Below, in pieces: positions 18,653-27,160 of a stretch of 64,000 nt of DNA. The notes beneath the pieces were generated by a model. That model searched no databases. It was not told the origin of the DNA and worked only from the letters and a program-made list of their open reading frames with translations. The stretch comes from Haloimpatiens sp. FM7315. GTDB lineage: Bacteria > Bacillota > Clostridia > Clostridiales > Clostridiaceae. The translations under genes and the position numbers were made by a program. Where the stretch lies: the NCBI GenBank assembly GCA_041861885.1, contig JBGVUE010000001.1, forward strand, positions 980,001 through 1,044,000, written 5' to 3'. Position 1 is the stretch's first letter. Each line of letters begins with the position of its first letter.

Positions 18653-18895
18653 TATTTTTAATGCTTCAGAATAAAATAACTATTACATTTTGGATATTAA
18701 ATGCAATATATTAGTTTAATTTATATTGTGTGTATAACAGTCCTTAGTGCAATAGTTCTTTTATATTTTGGAATATAAATAATAAAATATGTTAATAATA
18801 TAAGCATTAGTTATTATGCTTGTTAAAAGGTTAGTTTTTTTAAAGTAGATTTATATATTTTAGGAATAGATAAACTTGTTCACAAAAAATTAATA

Positions 18896-18925
18896 TTGAC
18901 AATGTATAAATATTAGTGATAAAAT
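18896..18925 (+). promoter_or_regulatory. Upstream promoter of veg
   Basis: TTGACA at 18896-18901, an 18-base spacer and TAAAAT at 18920-18925. It lies 40 bases upstream of a second, better promoter. The remainder of the gap 18653-18890 shows no gene and only AT-rich sequence. Confidence 0.55.
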
Positions 18926-18935
18926 TATAGGTTAT

Positions 18936-18964
18936 TTGACAAAGAGTAATATTTACATTATAAT
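18936..18964 (+). promoter_or_regulatory. Consensus sigma-A promoter of veg
   Basis: TTGACA at 18936-18941, exactly 17 bases, TATAAT at 18959-18964: a full consensus match. The veg promoter is one of the strongest vegetative promoters in B. subtilis, so the strength is conserved. Confidence 0.85.
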
Positions 18965-18990
18965 ATATAATGTAGAAAGAGGGTGTTAGA

Positions 18991-19226
18991 ATGCAAGGAA
19001 AGAATGTGTTAGCTACCATAAAGAATGAAATTGATAAGCACATAGGCGAGAAAGTGACATTAAAAGCTAATGGTGGAAGAAAAAAATACTTATTAAAAAT
19101 GGAGTTATTGAAGAAACATATCCAAGTATTTTCATCATTAGATTAGAGAACGACACCCAAAGGAGAATATCATATAGTTATTCAGATGTTTTAACAAAGA
19201 CAGTTCAGTTAAATTTTGCAGGATAA
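18991..19226 (+). CDS. veg: Veg protein (DUF1021), frameshifted
   Basis: A small conserved protein, 78 aa when restored, linked in B. subtilis to biofilm control. It opens MQGKNVLATIKNEIDKHIGE, then LKANGGRKK. The frame breaks at 19080-19086 (seven A); one more base gives KILIKNGVIEETYPSIFI and DTQRRISYSYSDVLTKTVQL, the canonical Veg C-terminus. As written the peptide would be only about 50 residues. GAGGGTGTTAGA precedes the ATG. It sits between yabG and sipL, has two tandem promoters and ends in a hairpin. Confidence 0.93.
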
Positions 19227-19262
19227 TGTTTTTTTATTATAAATAAAAAAACCTATTTTAAG

Positions 19263-19301
19263 AAGCTTAATTTTATTTTTTATAAGGTTGAGCTTTTTTA
19301 T
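19263..19301 (+). terminator. Terminator of veg
   Basis: Inverted repeat AAGCTTAA (19263-19270) with TTGAGCTT (19288-19295), one G-T pair, followed by TTTTTATTT. Confidence 0.6.
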
Positions 19302-19312
19302 TTCAAAAAAGA

Positions 19313-19336
19313 GAAAGATGGAGGGTGCCATCTTTC
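19313..19336 (+). other. Hairpin in the sipL leader
   Basis: A perfect 9-bp stem GAAAGATGG (19313-19321) with CCATCTTTC (19328-19336) and loop AGGGTG. There is no T-run after it, so it is not an obvious terminator. It lies 215 bases before sipL. Confidence 0.5.
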
Positions 19337-19490
19337 AACTATGGTATAAAAGGGTATTGAGAATTTATGAGAGGTTATATGGTCAACAACCATTTAATAT
19401 AATACGTCAAATTATAATGCTTGTCAATAAAAAAATGTGGTTTATGTGGTGAAAATGTCGATTTTTTCAAAAAAATATTAAATACTTTAT

Positions 19491-19498
19491 CATACTTT
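19491..19498 (+). promoter_or_regulatory. Candidate sigma-E -10 box of sipL
   Basis: CATACTTT about 53 bases before the sipL start resembles the sigma-E -10 element (CATANAMT). A matching -35 is not clear. sipL is a mother-cell gene controlled by sigma-E in C. difficile. Confidence 0.3.
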
Positions 19499-19551
19499 TA
19501 ATACCTAATTTATATAAATTAATAGTAGGTATTTAAAGGAGGAATATAATA

Positions 19552-21108
19552 ATGGAACTTATTAGAGAGAATATAGAATATGAGCAGCTTTTAGGGGAAA
19601 ATACAGCGGACACTATAATACGTCAAGAATTTATAATACCAGATACTCATCCAGACGTAGAAGAAATCCTTATGATAGAGGCAAAACCACGATTAACCAG
19701 CAAGGAAGTTATGCAAAATAAAATTTATATTGAGGGACAAGTAAATTACAATGTATTATATTTAGCTAAAGGAGAAAAGGAAAGCGAAGTATTTAATGTT
19801 ACTTACAATGGAACATTTTCTAATGCAATAGAAATAAATGGCGCTGAAAGAGAAATGATATCTGATATTGAAAGTTATGTAGAACATATGGAATGCAGCA
19901 TATACAATGAAAGGAAAATTTCTATTGAAGGTATTATTAAATTAAAAGCTTCAGTTTATAAAAATTATGCTTTTGATATCGTTAAGGATTTAAAAGAAAG
20001 CAATAAAATTGAAATGTTAAAAAATCCAACTTCAATAGATAAAATACTTTCTATTATTCCTGGAGAAATTATTGGAAAGTGCCACATGCAAATTCCAGTT
20101 GAAGAGTCTCAAATAAGTGAAATCATGAAGCATAACGTTAACATTTCAAAAGAAGAAGTTAAAGTATATGATAATAAAATTAAATTAGAGGCTATGGCAC
20201 ATGTTGAGATACTCTACAAATCTAAAGATAGTAGAGATCTAAGGTATTTAGAAAATGACATTTTATTATCTAATGAAATTGAAAATGAAATTTTAAGAGC
20301 TGATATGAAGAACTATACAGATTTTAAGTTAGATGCATTTCAATTAGATTTAAGAGAAGATGATTTAGGAGAAAAAAGAATAATTGATATAGAAGTATTA
20401 GTTAAAACCAATACTAAGCTTATGATAAAAGAAGAAATAAACATGATAGAAGATGCGTATTCTCCACAAAACGTATTAGATATCCAAAGAAAAAATTATC
20501 CTTTAAATGTTATCCATGGTCAAATTACTACTCAAGTGTTAGTAAAGGGTGAAATTAGTTTAGATTCAAATATGCCAAAGTCAAAGAAAATAATTACATC
20601 TTCAGGTAATGTTTGTATAACAGATAAAAAGTTAGTTGAAGATAAGGTTGTAATAGAAGGCATACTAGATGTTAAGGTTTTATATAAATCAGAAGACAAG
20701 GATAAGTATGTGTATAGTGTTCAAGATGAAATACCTTTTACCTGTTCAGTAGAAATGCCTGGCACTAAAATAGACATGAACTGTGTTGCAAAAGCTAAAC
20801 TTGAAAATATTGAGGCTAATGTTGAACCGGGAGATATTGCAATTAAAGCTTTAGTAAATGTATATGTAAGGGTTAGCTACATTACAAATAAAGATTTTAT
20901 TATTAGTTTAGACTTAAAAGAAGATGAAATTCAAAAGAAAAAGGCAAGTATAACTATATATGTTGTTCAAAATGGAGATACTTTGTGGAAAATAGCAAAG
21001 AAATACAATTCAAAATTAGAGGATTTGGCTAAAATTAATAATATAGAGGATATGAATACAATAAAAGTCGGAGACAAACTTATTATTCCAGGAAGGGCAA
21101 TAATCTAG
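19552..21108 (+). CDS. sipL: SipL, SpoIVA-interacting coat morphogenetic protein (DUF3794 + LysM)
   Basis: A 518-residue protein needed in clostridia to encase the forespore in coat by binding SpoIVA. It has three tandem DUF3794-type beta-rich repeats (roughly residues 30-160, 165-300 and 310-455; for example VEEILMIEAKPRLTSKEV near the start) and a C-terminal LysM domain (YVVQNGDTLWKIAKKYN, near residue 470, through KVGDKLIIPG). AAAGGAGGAATATAAT precedes the ATG. It occupies the place between veg and ispE, where B. subtilis has sspF. The frame is intact. Function is inferred from domain order, which matches C. difficile SipL. Confidence 0.9.
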   Translation: MELIRENIEYEQLLGENTADTIIRQEFIIPDTHPDVEEILMIEAKPRLTSKEVMQNKIYIEGQVNYNVLYLAKGEKESEVFNVTYNGTFSNAIEINGAEREMISDIESYVEHMECSIYNERKISIEGIIKLKASVYKNYAFDIVKDLKESNKIEMLKNPTSIDKILSIIPGEIIGKCHMQIPVEESQISEIMKHNVNISKEEVKVYDNKIKLEAMAHVEILYKSKDSRDLRYLENDILLSNEIENEILRADMKNYTDFKLDAFQLDLREDDLGEKRIIDIEVLVKTNTKLMIKEEINMIEDAYSPQNVLDIQRKNYPLNVIHGQITTQVLVKGEISLDSNMPKSKKIITSSGNVCITDKKLVEDKVVIEGILDVKVLYKSEDKDKYVYSVQDEIPFTCSVEMPGTKIDMNCVAKAKLENIEANVEPGDIAIKALVNVYVRVSYITNKDFIISLDLKEDEIQKKKASITIYVVQNGDTLWKIAKKYNSKLEDLAKINNIEDMNTIKVGDKLIIPGRAII

Positions 21109-21123
21109 TAATATTTAAAATCA

Positions 21124-21182
21124 AAATCTGCCTTTAAATTTATATTCAGTATAGATTAAGATTATTTTTTAAAGGCAGATTT
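21124..21182 (+). terminator. Inverted repeat after sipL
   Basis: A perfect 15-bp repeat AAATCTGCCTTTAAA (21124-21138) with its complement at 21168-21182 and a 29-base AT-rich loop. There is no long T-run on the + side, so termination is probable rather than certain. Confidence 0.55.
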
Positions 21183-21305
21183 AAAAAACCTATCTTATAT
21201 TTAATTCCTGCTATAATAAAAAACTTACTAGAATGTAGATGTCATTTAAAAATTAATGATATAATATACGAGATAGAAGTAATTTATTATTAGGAGGAAA
21301 CTCTA

Positions 21306-22148
21306 ATGTTTGTAAAGGCGTATGCTAAAATTAATTTGTCACTAGATGTAATAGGTAAAAGGAAGGATGGATATCATCTGCTTAAGATGATTATGCAGAG
21401 TATAGATTTATATGATGAAATAGAGATAACTAAAAGGGATACAGGAATTAATATTAAATGTAACAAACCCTATGTTCCTTTAGATGACAAAAATATAGCT
21501 TATAGAGCAGCAAAAATCTTTTTAGATAAATACAATATACATTCTGGAGTATTTATTGACATAAGGAAAAACATACCAGTGTCTGCAGGACTTGCAGGTG
21601 GAAGTACCAATGCTGCAGCTGTTTTAAAATCTATGAGTGAACTTTATGGTTTAAATATAAAAAAAGAGGAACTAATGGATATAGGGCTGAAAATAGGTGC
21701 AGACATTCCTTACTGTATAATAGGAGGAACTGCTTTGTGTGAAGGCATTGGAGAGAAGGTAAAACCTTTAAAACCCTTTAGAGATAAGATATTAGTATTG
21801 GTTAAACCTAATTTTGGTGTTTCAACTAAAGAAGTTTATAAGGCCTTTGACATAAATAAAGTGTACAAGCATCCGAAAACTCATGAATTAATAGATTTTA
21901 TAGTAAAAGATGATTTAACAAATGTAGCTTTAAATATGCGAAATGTATTAGAAAATGTAACTATAAAGGAACACCCTGTAATAAGGGATATAAAACAAAC
22001 TATGATTAGTATGGGTGCCTTAGGAAGTCTTATGAGTGGAAGTGGACCTAGTGTATTTGGTTTTTTTGAAGATACGCTAAAAGCCCAAAGGTGTTTTGAG
22101 GTTTTAAAAAGAAATTATAAAGAAGTATTTATTACAAGAACTATATAA
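21306..22148 (+). CDS. ispE: 4-diphosphocytidyl-2-C-methyl-D-erythritol kinase
   Basis: A GHMP-family kinase of the MEP isoprenoid pathway that phosphorylates the 2-hydroxyl of CDP-ME with ATP. The 280-residue protein has the N-terminal KAYAKINLSLDVIGKRKDGYH (substrate side; lysine and aspartate present), the ATP-binding glycine loop IPVSAGLAGGSTNAAAVL and the C-terminal GSLMSGSGPSVFGFF. GGAGGAAACTCT precedes the ATG. It lies downstream of sipL as in other clostridia. Its presence indicates the cell makes isopentenyl diphosphate by the MEP route. The frame is intact. Confidence 0.96.
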   Translation: MFVKAYAKINLSLDVIGKRKDGYHLLKMIMQSIDLYDEIEITKRDTGINIKCNKPYVPLDDKNIAYRAAKIFLDKYNIHSGVFIDIRKNIPVSAGLAGGSTNAAAVLKSMSELYGLNIKKEELMDIGLKIGADIPYCIIGGTALCEGIGEKVKPLKPFRDKILVLVKPNFGVSTKEVYKAFDINKVYKHPKTHELIDFIVKDDLTNVALNMRNVLENVTIKEHPVIRDIKQTMISMGALGSLMSGSGPSVFGFFEDTLKAQRCFEVLKRNYKEVFITRTI

Positions 22149-22159
22149 TTTAAAATATT

Positions 22160-22204
22160 AATTCTAGATAGAACTTTATAAAAGGTTTTATCTGGAATTT
22201 TTTT
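22160..22204 (+). terminator. Terminator of ispE
   Basis: AATTCTAGATA (22160-22170) pairs with TATCTGGAATT (22189-22199), followed by seven T. Confidence 0.75.
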
Positions 22205-22250
22205 GCTTAAAGGCTATTAAATTAATTAAAAAAATATGTATTTTATATTA

Positions 22251-22287
22251 ATGCATAATCTTGCTAGTTTATAACAAGATTATGCAT
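22251..22287. repeat. Perfect 13-bp inverted repeat
   Basis: ATGCATAATCTTG (22251-22263) and its exact complement (22275-22287) around an 11-base loop, between ispE and the germination genes. There is no T-run; it could be an operator or an RNA hairpin. Confidence 0.5.
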
Positions 22288-22442
22288 ATTTTAAGTTCTT
22301 AGTGAAAAAATATAATGAGATTCAAATTTTAATAGTTTAGTCTTTTAAAAAATTATATATTTTTTAATATAGTATTTAGTTTTATATGGAAGAATTTAAA
22401 TTATTTTTGATGAATTTAGAATTTAAAATTAAGGAGTAACTT

Positions 22443-22652
22443 ATGAGTGATAAAATATTGATACTGTTTGATTTGTTTGATAAATATTTTTTGATTTTAA
22501 TGTTAATTGAAGGGTTTACCTTATCAATCTATGATTATAATAAGTTTGAAAATGATAAGGAACATATATGCGCCTTAAGGGCTAGAAAACTAGGATATAG
22601 TTCAATTTTTATATCTATTGCTTTGTATTTTTCAAAACTTATAATTAGATAA
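22443..22652 (+). CDS. Small membrane protein, 69 aa
   Basis: AAGGAGTAACTT before the ATG shows it is translated. Two hydrophobic stretches (YFLILMLIEGFTLSI and IFISIALYFSKLII) flank a charged loop (DYNKFENDKEHICALRARK), suggesting a two-helix membrane protein with the loop on one side. I do not recognise a named family. It ends 27 bases before the germinant receptor operon, so it may be the operon's first gene. Confidence 0.6.
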   Translation: MSDKILILFDLFDKYFLILMLIEGFTLSIYDYNKFENDKEHICALRARKLGYSSIFISIALYFSKLIIR

Positions 22653-22678
22653 CAATTTAAACTTTTAATGAGGATGTG

Positions 22679-24150
22679 GTGAATTTGAAACAGAATATAA
22701 CGGAAGATATTTTTTTGAGGATTCTAAAGATACGGTAGATAGAATTAAGGAGATATTAAAAGATAATTCAGATATTGTATATAGAGAATTTTTTATAAAT
22801 GGAACTGTAAAGGCGGCATTAATCTATATAGATGGTATGGCTGATAAAATATTACTGGACGATTATGTACTTGAGAGTCTTATGGATAAAGATGAAGAAG
22901 ACATTAATGTAAACAATATAAAAGATAGGCTTTTAACTATTTCAGACTTAAGAGAAGTTGACAAATTAAGTAAGGGGATAGATGGTTTTTTATCTGGGGA
23001 TACTCTTTTACTAATAGATGGATTAAAAAAGGCATATATCATAGCAAATCGTTCTTGGCCTGCTAGAGGTATAAGTGAACCTTTAGGAGAGACAGTTGTT
23101 AGGGGATCTAGGGAGGGATTTGCAGAGACTATAAGATTTAATACAGCTTTGGTTAGAAGAAGAATAAGAGATACTAAATTTAGAATAAAATCAAAGACTA
23201 TAGGAGTAAGATCTAAAACTGATGTTGTCATAATGTATATTGATGATATAGTAAGGGATGGCTTAGTGGAAGAGGTTGAAAAAAGGCTTGATAAGATAAA
23301 AATTGATGCTATTTTAGACAGTGGTTATGTTGAGCAATTGATTCAAGATGATAAGTGGTCAATATTTCCTCATATTCAAAGCACTGAAAGACCAGATGTA
23401 GTTGCAGCTGCTCTGTACGAAGGTAGAGTTGCTATATTAGTTGATAATTCTCCCTTTGCCTTAATTGCTCCTTCTACTCTAATTAATTTATTTCAATCAC
23501 CTGATGATTATTATCAAGGGTGGATAAATTCATCTATAGTTAGATTTGTTAGAAATTTAGGGGTACTTTTTTCTTTAATAATACCAGCATTATATGTGGC
23601 TATTACCTCATTTCATACCTCTATAATACCAACGAAATTAGCTTATTCTATAGCTTCTAGTAGAGAGGGAGTGCCATTCCCAGCTTTTGTTGAAGCTATT
23701 ATAATGGAGTTAAGCTTGACGTTCTTAATGGAAGCGGTTGTAAGATTACCTAAACCAATAGGTTCTACTGTAGGAATTGTTGGGGGCCTTATAATAGGTC
23801 AAGCGGCTGTGAGCGCTGGAATAGTGAGTCCTATAATGATAATAATAGTTTCTGTTACTGCTATTACAAGTTTTATGATACCAAATTACGGAGTTTCAAA
23901 TGCTTTTAGAATTGTAAGGTTTTTTCTTATAATAGCTTCTGCAATAATAGGTCTTTATGGAATTGTAATAGGCTTAATTATTCTATTAATACATTTACTA
24001 AAAATGAAAAGTTTTGGGGTTTCATACTTATCACCTATGGTGAATACTCATTTTAAAGATTTCAAGGATTTTATGTTTAGAGTTCCTATTGACAATATGA
24101 AAGAACGACCTGAATATATGAATACAAAAGATAAAATAAGGCAAAAATAA
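22679..24150 (+). CDS. GerA-family germinant receptor subunit A (frameshifted)
   Basis: The A subunit of a nutrient germinant receptor in the spore inner membrane. The restored length is about 490 aa: a cytosolic N-terminal half containing SEPLGETVVRGSREGF and IRDTKFRIKSKTIG, then five hydrophobic helices including ERPDVVAAALYEGRVAILV before them and SREGVPFPAFVEAIIME. Start is the GTG at 22679 (or TTG at 22685) after GAGGATGTG. The frame breaks at 22710-22716 (seven T); one added base gives TEDIFFEDSKDTVDRIKEIL, restoring about 40 N-terminal residues. First of the A-B-C tricistron; usually transcribed under sigma-G. The germinant cannot be read from sequence. Confidence 0.92.
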
Positions 24151-24192
24151 TTAAATTTATTTATAATTCACTCTTTAAAGGGAAGTGATTTT

Positions 24193-25292
24193 GTGGATGT
24201 AGAAAGTAAAAATAATTTTATTACTAAATACCAGTTATTTGCAACTATAGTTGTGACTATTACAGGAGTAGGTTTTTTCTCCTACCCTAGTGCTATGGCT
24301 AGAACTGTTGGTACTGATGGTTGGATAGTGACTATATTATCTGGTTTTATAGTTTATGTTCTTATGTATTTAATACATAAAATAGTTAGGTTAAATGACT
24401 ATGGGAGTTTGCATATGATTTTGGAAAATAATTATGGGAAAATATTTAGCATTATAATAGCTATTGTTTTTTCTGTTCTTAATATTATGCTGATATCTGT
24501 AGGAATGAGGGTTTTTGCAGAGGTCATAAAGATGTATTTACTTGAAAAAACTCCTGTAGAATTTATAGTTATGATTATGATTATTACTGGTAGCATACTT
24601 GTTAGAGGAGAATTAGATGTATTAATAAAATTTAACGAAGTTAGTTTTTGGATTATGTTTATTCCAATATATTTGGTAATGTTTTTACTTTGTAAAGGAA
24701 CAGATTTTACAAATGTTTTACCTGTTTTTAACAATTCTATATATAAATACATGGAGGGGATAGCTTTAACGGCTTTTTCCTTTGAAGGTTTTGAGATAGC
24801 TTATTTAGTATTACCTCATGTAAAACAAAAAGAAACATTTCAAAGACTTTATTTAAGAGTGTGGTTTTTGTAGTTGTATTTTATTCAGCCATTACAATAC
24901 TTACGGTTTGCACTTTTGGAGTTCAGCAAACAAAGAGTTTGATTTGGTCAACACTTACAATGATTAAATCTATAAACATACCGGAGTCTTTTGTGGAACA
25001 ATGGGAAGGTATTGTTATGGTGTTTTGGATAATATTTTACATAACTACGTTTGTGAATATTTACTATTTTTCAGCAGATACTCTTGAGAAAACCTTCAAA
25101 TTTGGGGATATAAAATTTTCATCTATATTATTGGTACCAATTATATATTTGACAGCCTTATATCCTGAAAACCTAGGGGAGGTATATAATTTATTTAATG
25201 ATATATCCTTTGTACTTCCTATTTTTGCTTTGGCTTTTATTATAATTTTTCCTTTAGTTATTTCTTTAATAAAAAGAAGGGGTGGCAAATGA
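24193..25292 (+). CDS. GerA-family germinant receptor subunit B (frameshifted)
   Basis: The B subunit, an amino-acid-permease-like (APC fold) membrane protein of about 366 aa when restored, proposed to bind the germinant. It has about ten hydrophobic segments, starting with TGVGFFSYPSAMARTVGTDG, typical of GerB. The GTG start follows AAAGGGAAGTG. The frame breaks near 24848-24854 (TTTATTT); one added base replaces RLYLRVWFL with RLLFKSVVFVVVFYSAI and leads into the last three helices. Its stop overlaps the C-subunit start by four bases (ATGA), so translation is coupled. Confidence 0.9.
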
Positions 25293-26461
25293 AAAAAATA
25301 TTTGATTATGAGCGTATGCGTTATTATAATGGAATTGTTTTTTGCGGTTGCTGGGATAAAGTTGAAATAGATAAAAGAGTTTTTATATCCACTATAGGAA
25401 TCGATATTGGTGAGGATATAGAAAAAAGTAAGACTATACAATCTTCGCAGTTAGAATTTCTTTCTAATAAGGCAGATTTCAAAAAACTTAAGGTTAGCTA
25501 TAGTTTTCCAGATTTAAAAAAAGTAAAAGATGGTTTAGCAGAGACCGAAAGTAAATCTGTAGATGCATATTCTTTAACCGATGCTTCAAATAAATTTGCA
25601 GTTCAAAGTAGTAGAAGTTTGTATATGGGTCACACAAAGCTTCTTATGTTTAGCTCAGATCTTTTAAAGTATAAGGATACAGTAAAAGAAATAATTGATT
25701 ACATTAAGAGACAACCTGATTTTAATAGAACAGTTTTGGTTTTAGTTTGTGAGGGAAAATTAGAAGATTATTATAAATTAAAGCCTAAAATGGAGAAAAA
25801 CTTGGAAGATTATATAATGGGAATAATGAGCAATAGTCAGGAAAATAGTGCAATACCTGAGGTTAATTTAAATGAGTTTTTATATACTTTAAGCGAAAAC
25901 GGAAACTCCCTAGTTCCTATGATTAGTATAAATAAAAATAAAAATGAAGTTATGCTAAAAAATATGGCTATAATTAAAGATTATGAAATGGTAGGAAAGC
26001 TAGGTGAAGAGGATGTAGCTCAAAGACAAATGTTAAATGGAAAACTAAAATCTGGTAGCAAAGTAGTATTATATGAAAGTCATCCTGTTGACTATATTAT
26101 AGATGGAAGCAATAGAAACATAAAATTTTTTAAAGCTAATGGAAAATTTGTTTTTAATATAAACATAAATCTAGAAGGAAAGATAAACGCCTGTTTTCCA
26201 GAAACTAAATTACTATCAGAAAAAAACTTAGATCAAATCGAAAGTAAAATTAATAAACTTGTAGAAGAAGAATCCAAACGGTTTATTGAGGTTTCAAAAG
26301 AAAAATATAAATCTGATTTTATTGGCTTAGATGATCATTTGAAAAAATATCATCCTAAAGTGTGGAATGAAGTTAAAGATAATAGTAAAGAAAAGTTAAG
26401 GAATTCTGTAATAATTGTGAATGTAAAATCAGATATACGAAGAGTTGGTGTATCTCAGTAA
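25289..26461 (+). CDS. GerA-family germinant receptor lipoprotein subunit C (two compensating frame errors at N-terminus)
   Basis: The C subunit, a lipoprotein on the outer face of the spore inner membrane; about 390 aa. The body from CGCWDKVEIDKRVFI onward is a clear GerC domain (FISTIGIDIGED; LEGKINACFPETKLL). As written, the first 17 residues (MKKIFDYERMRYYNG) are polar and not a signal peptide. Reading the other frame between the A7 run at 25292-25298 and the T6 run at 25338-25343 gives MKKYLIMSVCVIIMELFF followed by CGCWD: a proper lipoprotein signal and lipobox. So two frame errors hide the true start. Downstream of it lies spoIIR. Confidence 0.88.
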   Translation: MKKIFDYERMRYYNGIVFCGCWDKVEIDKRVFISTIGIDIGEDIEKSKTIQSSQLEFLSNKADFKKLKVSYSFPDLKKVKDGLAETESKSVDAYSLTDASNKFAVQSSRSLYMGHTKLLMFSSDLLKYKDTVKEIIDYIKRQPDFNRTVLVLVCEGKLEDYYKLKPKMEKNLEDYIMGIMSNSQENSAIPEVNLNEFLYTLSENGNSLVPMISINKNKNEVMLKNMAIIKDYEMVGKLGEEDVAQRQMLNGKLKSGSKVVLYESHPVDYIIDGSNRNIKFFKANGKFVFNININLEGKINACFPETKLLSEKNLDQIESKINKLVEEESKRFIEVSKEKYKSDFIGLDDHLKKYHPKVWNEVKDNSKEKLRNSVIIVNVKSDIRRVGVSQ

Positions 26462-26468
26462 AATAAAT

Positions 26469-26496
26469 GAATAAAAAACACATATATGGTAATAAT
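26469..26496 (+). promoter_or_regulatory. Candidate sigma-F promoter of spoIIR
   Basis: GAATA at 26469-26473, 14 bases, GGTAATAAT at 26488-26496, matching the sigma-F -10 pattern GGNNANANT. spoIIR is a sigma-F gene in B. subtilis, and spoIIQ in this window has a matching site with the same spacing. Confidence 0.45.
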
Positions 26497-26536
26497 TACA
26501 TTTATGATGAAATAATTTTATGGGGGAGTTTTGTAA

Positions 26537-27160
26537 ATGAAAAAAGTAATTATTTTCATATTATGCGTTTTTATGGGTATGATGGTCATTAATAATGTTA
26601 AAGCACAAGATGAGATGATAATGGAAAAGAATATTCAAGATAAACTAATTAGATTTCATGTAATAGCTAATACTGATACAAAAGAAGATCAAAATTTGAA
26701 ATTGAAAGTTAAAGATGAAGTGATAAAGTATATTCAACCCAAACTTGAAAATTGTAAAAGCATTAATGAATCCAGAGAAGTACTTAAAAAGAATGATAGT
26801 AAAATTATTAAAATAGCTGAAAATATTATAAAGCAAGAAGGATTTGACTATGATGTTAAGAGTTCTTTATCAAAAGAAAACTTTCCAATTAAAACTTATG
26901 GAAATATTACTTTACCTGCAGGTGAATATGAGGCTTACAGAATAATAATAGGAAATGGTAAAGGGCACAACTGGTGGTGTGTTATGTTTCCGCCTTTGTG
27001 TTTTGTGGATATAACAAGAGGAGAAGTGTCTTATAATAAAACAGAAAGTGAAATGAAAAAAGTGCTATCTAAAGATGAATATAACCTTGTAGATAACACT
27101 TGTAAAGAAGAAATAAAATTGAAATTCAAATTACTTGATATTATAAGATCGTTGCGTTAG
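26537..27160 (+). CDS. spoIIR: Stage II sporulation protein R
   Basis: A 207-residue secreted signalling protein made in the forespore that triggers SpoIIGA to process pro-sigma-E in the mother cell. It has a signal peptide (MKKVIIFILCVFMGMMVINN), then the conserved opening LIRFHVIANTDTKEDQ and the core GHNWWCVMFPPLCFVD, both SpoIIR hallmarks. TGGGGGAGTTTTG precedes the ATG. The end of the gene runs into a hairpin shared with the convergent gene. Regulation by sigma-F is supported by the promoter candidate at 26469. Confidence 0.95.
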   Translation: MKKVIIFILCVFMGMMVINNVKAQDEMIMEKNIQDKLIRFHVIANTDTKEDQNLKLKVKDEVIKYIQPKLENCKSINESREVLKKNDSKIIKIAENIIKQEGFDYDVKSSLSKENFPIKTYGNITLPAGEYEAYRIIIGNGKGHNWWCVMFPPLCFVDITRGEVSYNKTESEMKKVLSKDEYNLVDNTCKEEIKLKFKLLDIIRSLR

